Assembly: GCA_036345935.2 (NCBI GenBank)
Contig: JADWOT020000001.1
Span: 21,261,187-21,325,186 of the forward strand
Direction: 5' to 3'
Source: Taenia hydatigena
Taxonomy: Eukaryota > Platyhelminthes > Cestoda > Cyclophyllidea > Taeniidae
Length of the DNA stretch: 64,000 nucleotides
Shown: in pieces, positions 59,089 through 64,000 of the stretch
How positions within the stretch are numbered: the first letter of the stretch is position 1
Layout: the number at the start of each line of letters is the position of its first letter
Made by a program: the position numbers and the translations under genes
Notes under the pieces: model-generated
What the model was told of the DNA's origin: nothing
Databases searched by the model: none
The model's input: only the letters and a program-made list of their open reading frames with translations

Positions 59089-61346
59089 TAGAAGGTGCAT
59101 TCCAGCTGGACCACCCATGAGGATGCAAGGAGGACAACAAATCAAACCGTGTTTCTCTTGTTTCGCAAGCCATGAACAACACTTAGAGTGCGCTATTTCA
59201 TGCAGCTTCCCCTTTCCTTGTTTATACTGCCTCTCATCGTCAGTGACTTCTTCCCTATCCTTTTTGGCTGTATGTTTGTGCTATTCCAAACGCGAAATAA
59301 AGTGTAACGTAATGCAGCTCACTATGACGCCGAATGGATGGACGTTATTTTTCATTGTTGCACAGCGAATGGGTGCCTGTTTGGAAAGGGTAGGAACAAA
59401 GCAAGTGACGAATATTTTGCGAATCACTTTGGTTGGTGGAATAGGCATTTGAGTGAAGTAGGTCTCACGGGTCTCCTTTCCATGCTTAGTCGACCTTCAT
59501 TCCTATTCGCTTCATCGTCCCATAGCCCCTACTTCTGAGTCACTTTATCTTTCTACACACCAAATACTCACTTTCTTTGCATAATCTGTTGGCTACTTAC
59601 GTCCCATGTGTGGAACACGAAACATTTGCATCTATTTCCCGGTGTCACATATGGGTGACGCAGTGGACGCTTAAGTCCACTTGACAACTGCACAGATTCT
59701 TGATCTGAGGCACTGTACCTAGGCTGAGAGGTGAGAGTTGTTTCACCCTTTTTCATCAGCACTCACACACTTGAGCAGACAATCCCTGTAGTGTCCCACT
59801 TTACCGAGGTGTCTCCCGAAGCCCTCATTTCTACCTTGCTAATCTCCCACTTTCCAAGTGACTTACTAAGTCGTCTACAGCTTCCATGGCAATGCTAGCT
59901 AAACCTAGAGGTAGAATCTATCGCAATGCAACCCTTCATCTCGTCAGCTAAAATCTGGAGGGGAGGCTTAAAGGACAGTGCCGAATTAGCGTAATCGAGA
60001 AATGTTTGCAAATCGTGTTGTTGTGATAAGCTACTAAGTTACAACTTATGCTACATTGTTATGATTGAAATTTCTAATCTTCCGAAATGCCATTCACATT
60101 ATTTATTTCAACATTATCACCACCAGACGATGAGCGGATGCAAGTGCTGCAGCAGGGATTGCAGGGATATAAAACTAATCAATTGGTGATGGGTAATTAT
60201 CTGCGAGGAGGAAGAGGAGGAGGATGAGGAGGAGAAGGAAGGACTGTAACCGATCCTATTCTACATTGAGAAGCTCGCAGGCAATTGCAGTGAAGGCCTG
60301 TGAGGCTGATTCGGTGTCAGCTGCTTTGAGTGGTCCAAGAAAGTAGAATTAGTAGACTCAAGCAACGCGAGAGCTTGGCATTCCCTTTAATTGCAATGCA
60401 GGTATTGGATCTCGTTTGGACATGCAATACAATGCTCTCTGAATGCTATAGCGCTTTGTAATGTTTAGCAGCCAGAAGGGACTGCCGGTAGAAACACTCG
60501 TGACGAACTTACACGTGGGATCCATCGCATTGCGAGACTGCTGTCCTCGAAAGATTGTTTTTCGAAAAAGCTACTCGCAGCCTAATAATTATGAGGAGTA
60601 AAGTGCCGAAGGAAGAATGAACAACCAGCACCTAAGGCGAGTAGTTGTGTTAAAGAAGGCGGCAAACTGCTCTGGATGCAAGAAGTGAATTTAAGGCAAT
60701 CCTTCGAAGTGCAGAAATCCGGACCAAAACTGCATTGATGATCAGAGACAATGAGGAGGAGAGTTGTCTTGACGTACCCTTCTGCACGACCGGTATGCAA
60801 GTTAGTGAGGAGGTCTTTGTGGATTTTGTCCTCTGTGTGTGGTGTCACCTGACTGACATGCCAATGCAGCATACTACTGTCCCCAATTTAAGTAGTGCAA
60901 CGAGCAACTCATGTGTCTCTTGAGGCTCGGGAATGTAGCCCGCTATTTTTATGGACAGAATAACTTACCATACTATTTAAAAGTATTTTATGAGTAGAGG
61001 TTCATTATTGCATGCTGAAAATGACTGAATGCAGCTTATTTTGAATTCCCAAACCACTCCACTTAACAGCACTTTACTCAGTGCTTCAACGTCACCTCGT
61101 CTGTTGTTTGTCCAGCCTCCATTAGCGAGGATTTTGAGTTGCATGGCACAGGCTGTAATCCATGCTTCTGCTATGCCATCTGGAGTCAGCATCAGCAATT
61201 CGTCAGTGGAGTCGTTGCTAAGTTGCGTGTTGTATTGCTTGTTTCTCGTGATTTCTCAAGTGCATCTGCCTTCACACGACTCACGTGCTTTGCGTTGTGG
61301 ACTCGGTGATGCATGCTGATTCGTGCAACATTTTCAGCAAAGAAGC

Positions 61347-61499
61347 AAAGAAGCGCTTTGTCTCACTGCGACACTCGACCTCAATCATCGGCTTCCCATG
61401 TGAAGTAATCACCTTTAAGGGCCAATGTTTCATGTCGTCATGCACTACCCCGTCGTTGAAACCGCGTCCGATCAGACGTTTCACGTCGAACACCGTATT
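61347..61499 (-). pseudogene. Captured HSP70 gene fragment (ATPase domain piece)
   Basis: Fifty-one codons on the minus strand match the N-terminal ATPase lobe of cytosolic HSP70 (roughly residues 60-115): [14 protein letters not shown], then [10 protein letters not shown], then [17 protein letters not shown]. About two thirds of the residues agree with animal HSP70 by eye. The match begins and ends abruptly and the surrounding arm sequence does not continue HSP70 at similar identity, so a piece of a gene was captured. HSP70 is a cytosolic ATP-driven chaperone; this scrap cannot fold as one. Partial remnants persist at 10122-10150 and 20570-20638. HSP70 gene families are known to be expanded in tapeworms, which gives a plausible donor pool. 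Confidence 0.85.
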
Positions 61500-62952
61500 G
61501 GCAAGCCTTTCACTCCATTCTGTTAAAGGTGGAGCGCAAGCACATGGCAAGCACTCGTCTCACCACCACTGAGTCCATGTGAGACGTTGCAGCGCACAGG
61601 AAAGTTGCGCAGCATCCTCCGAGCCGGAGCATGGATGAGTTTACTGTAGGTGGAAACAGGCGTTCAAATGCCAGTTGTGGGGAACTGTGATGCAAAGCCT
61701 TCACTACTGTGCTTGTGTGTGCCTCAGACGTCGCAACTGCATTGACGCTCAGCAGGGCAGACATGAAGTCGACTTTGCCATCGATGTCACCATTGACCAC
61801 GGCGGATGTGTGGAAGTAGAGGCATGGCTTCTGCATGTGTGATTTGCCTGTCCGCCTGACCACACTTATTGAGTATCATCTAAAGGTCCAAGCATCTAAT
61901 CAGCCACTTTTACATTCGACAAGATAGAAGAAAGCGGTGAGGACGGAAGTTCTGTAAAATAATTTATTTGGAGGGATTGTCGATGCAATGACAAGCCGCA
62001 TTGACAAGGATGGGTCTCGGATGGAGGAGTCGTGAAAACTTGCAGCTGCATTTACAGACAGTGCGATTTGGGAAGGAAGAAGGAAGGAAAGCAATTGTTC
62101 CGCCACATCCTCATAAACATCAAGATGCATGGCGGTAACGAGTGGAACCTCTGTTGTCATCACTTCACTACGTTGGTGGAGGTGGTGTGGAGAATGAGCG
62201 CAAAGTTGAATTGCTTGGGCGCGGTGCGATTGTGCTTCTGATTTCACCCACAAGCCTCTCTCCCCTCCAAGCAGTGAGTAGAGAGCGATTCAGAGCTCTT
62301 GCAAACCAACAAGAAGGAGAGCTGCTGCCAGTGCTGCATGCCTTCCACGCCACTTCGTTCATGCCACCCTCCCCATTTCGTTTGGCACCACCAATTCGTG
62401 TAGCTTAATGTCTCCCTCATCGCCCTCTCCTATCCATCTACTTCGCATTGTCTTTGTTGTCTTTCTCGGCTACGAGCTTGTCCCATCAAAACCTGCTGGC
62501 ACAAATTCACTTAAGTGGTTAAGCGTTTCCTACAAGGAGTGGGATGGAGGATGAGGAGGGGAGAGGAGGAGGAGGAGGAGGAGAGAAGGAATGGAAAATA
62601 TGATATTTGAATTACTGTTGTGGGTTCCCGACCTAAATATGAACTTCAAGTTGTTTGCTGTCCCGATGAAAAGTGCATGCACATTTGCGCGCATTGGTAA
62701 CTGGGTGAAGAAATTCCATCTGCTTTTCCTTATTTGTCCTTTATCTCAGTGATGTCATCTTGATTTGGAGTCGCACTTCATGCATATCCAGCCGAAGCCT
62801 GACTCCACAGATTCCTCAAGCGACCCTACGTCTGCAGTCTTCTGCACCAACTGCTTTCTTTCCCACTAATCTCCATTCCATTGCTCAGCCTTTGCCAGTT
62901 CATTGTGTCAGGCGAAGAATGGAGGAAAAATGCATTATGAGCTTGAAATTTC

Positions 62953-63369
62953 TTATGTCACTGGTTCGTCTGGATCGGTGATGCTTACTGCTTTAAATTG
63001 GTCTACTCCTCCTACTGTGCACATCCCTTCCCGTGTTCCTTGTGTTGCTTTGCCACTATTGTCGGTGAACGGACGACTAATTGTAGTGGAATAAACGCAG
63101 AGTGTGCCGAAGGATAAGGATAAGGTCGACTTTGCAGTAGATCTCATCACTGAAAAAGCAGATGTTTGGGCGCGAAGATGTGTTTCCTGTGCGAAAGCAA
63201 GAAACCGAGTCACATCTCCTTCTTCATCTGGTGGTTTGTAGATGTGAACCGTGCCACGAAATGTGAGAAGGGAAATCGTGCCTACTGCGCCATGTAATTG
63301 AGCAGTAAGAGTACAGGAATGAGCGGCAGAATCGAAGAGGGACATGCTAGTGGAGGTGAGAAGACGCAT
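62953..63369 (-). CDS. Open frame in the P3 outer arm, copy of 8239-8673
   Basis: 138 codons, matching the plus-strand frame at 8239-8673 with six residue differences and an earlier stop. No family recognised. Probably not a functional gene. Confidence 0.15.
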   Translation of the reverse strand: MRLLTSTSMSLFDSAAHSCTLTAQLHGAVGTISLLTFRGTVHIYKPPDEEGDVTRFLAFAQETHLRAQTSAFSVMRSTAKSTLSLSFGTLCVYSTTISRPFTDNSGKATQGTREGMCTVGGVDQFKAVSITDPDEPVT

Positions 63370-64000
63370 AGGGATTAAAGCCGCATATGTGATGGACGAA
63401 GTGACCTGTTAATGGAGGTGCGACTACCACACCAGCCATGTAAACGAATGAAAGACGAGAGACAAGTCGTTTGCAGTGCTTGTTAGCTAGTGTCCCTAGG
63501 GAATGGACATTTCCACACCGGCATGGAGGCGGCACAGTGGTGTGCACACGTAGAATTTGGAAGTGGCTGCCAAAGTCTGTCTGCAAATCTATGCGGTCGG
63601 GGTTGTATGGAGAGGCAGTGTGAATTACAGGACGTCTTTCCTTCTCTTCCATTCACTCCGCCTCATCACCGTACTGTAGCCAAAGGCAAAATAGTGGAGT
63701 GTGTGACACTTCTTCGATTGTTTTCCTTCATCGCAGACGCAGTCGCCAGTGCTTCCTGGATGTGCTGTGCTGATGTGCTGATGTCCAACATACGCATTCC
63801 AACATCGGTGCTACGCGAACGCTGGAGAGAAGGAGTGCGAGAGGCGAGGCGAGACGAGGCGAGGCAAGGCGAGAGAATCGTCTGGTGGTGCTTTTGTAAA
63901 ATCATGATTGATGTGTGTGTGGTGATGGGGAATTGACGCTATTCGCGTCCTGCAAATCCTTATCATCTAGCCGGACGGAAATTTGGGGAGGTGGAACACG

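Larger units (their letters stand above)
59089..64000 (-). repeat. P3 right outer arm, running off the window
   Basis: Inverted match to 7640-12360. It is the most complete outer arm: it retains the HSP70 piece, the block at 61510-61863, the polypurine tract at about 62540-62590 and the frame at 62953-63369. AATAAA on the plus strand at 59296-59301. A GAGGC-type pentamer repeat near 63840-63880 is longer than its counterpart at 7755-7775. The window ends inside the loop-proximal type block, implying that another unit follows. Confidence 0.85.

Overview
The window looks like eukaryotic, repeat-rich nuclear DNA, probably from a flatworm and perhaps a tapeworm. The evidence is GT-AG introns, a split membrane RING-CH (MARCH) ubiquitin ligase gene, Ty3/gypsy retrotransposon debris and large stretches without genes. 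The species assignment is a guess. No bacterial-style operon, CRISPR array, rRNA or tRNA was seen.

Layout. (1) 0.4-2.3 kb, minus strand: a three-exon MARCH-type ligase gene, the only convincing intact host gene. Its first two exons are duplicated in inverted orientation at 4.3-4.9 kb as a pseudogene. (2) 7.4-24.3 kb: a giant palindrome (P1) with a loop at about 14.5-16.2 kb. Its arms carry two nested layers, an inner ~2.2 kb block next to the loop and an outer block of up to ~5 kb, and part of a further unit follows on the right. (3) 24.5-33.5 kb: mostly anonymous sequence with two candidate exons, one ~177 bp minisatellite cluster at each end in opposite orientations, and a gypsy integrase fragment. 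(4) 33.5-40.7 kb: a second palindrome (P2). (5) 40.7-52 kb: gypsy fragments, a longer minisatellite array, anonymous DNA, a broken gypsy gag-pol body at 47.4-49.6 kb, and an old decayed arm fragment. (6) 52-64 kb: a third palindrome (P3), laid out as an inverted copy of P2, whose right outer arm runs to the window edge and matches 7.6-12.4 kb in reverse.

All three palindromes share the same ~1.65 kb loop, and each loop holds a decayed gypsy gag piece. The outer arm has captured a 153 bp piece of an HSP70 gene. The long reading frames in the arms match no family I recognise, and between copies they differ mostly at amino-acid-changing sites. I therefore read them as repeat DNA and not as established genes.

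The most interesting feature is this nested, repeatedly inverted segmental amplification ('palindromes within a palindrome') with a retroelement relic at every centre, captured host-gene pieces and signs of arm-to-arm gene conversion. No functional pathway links the genes. The window is best read as one ligase locus beside a dynamic inverted-repeat cluster.
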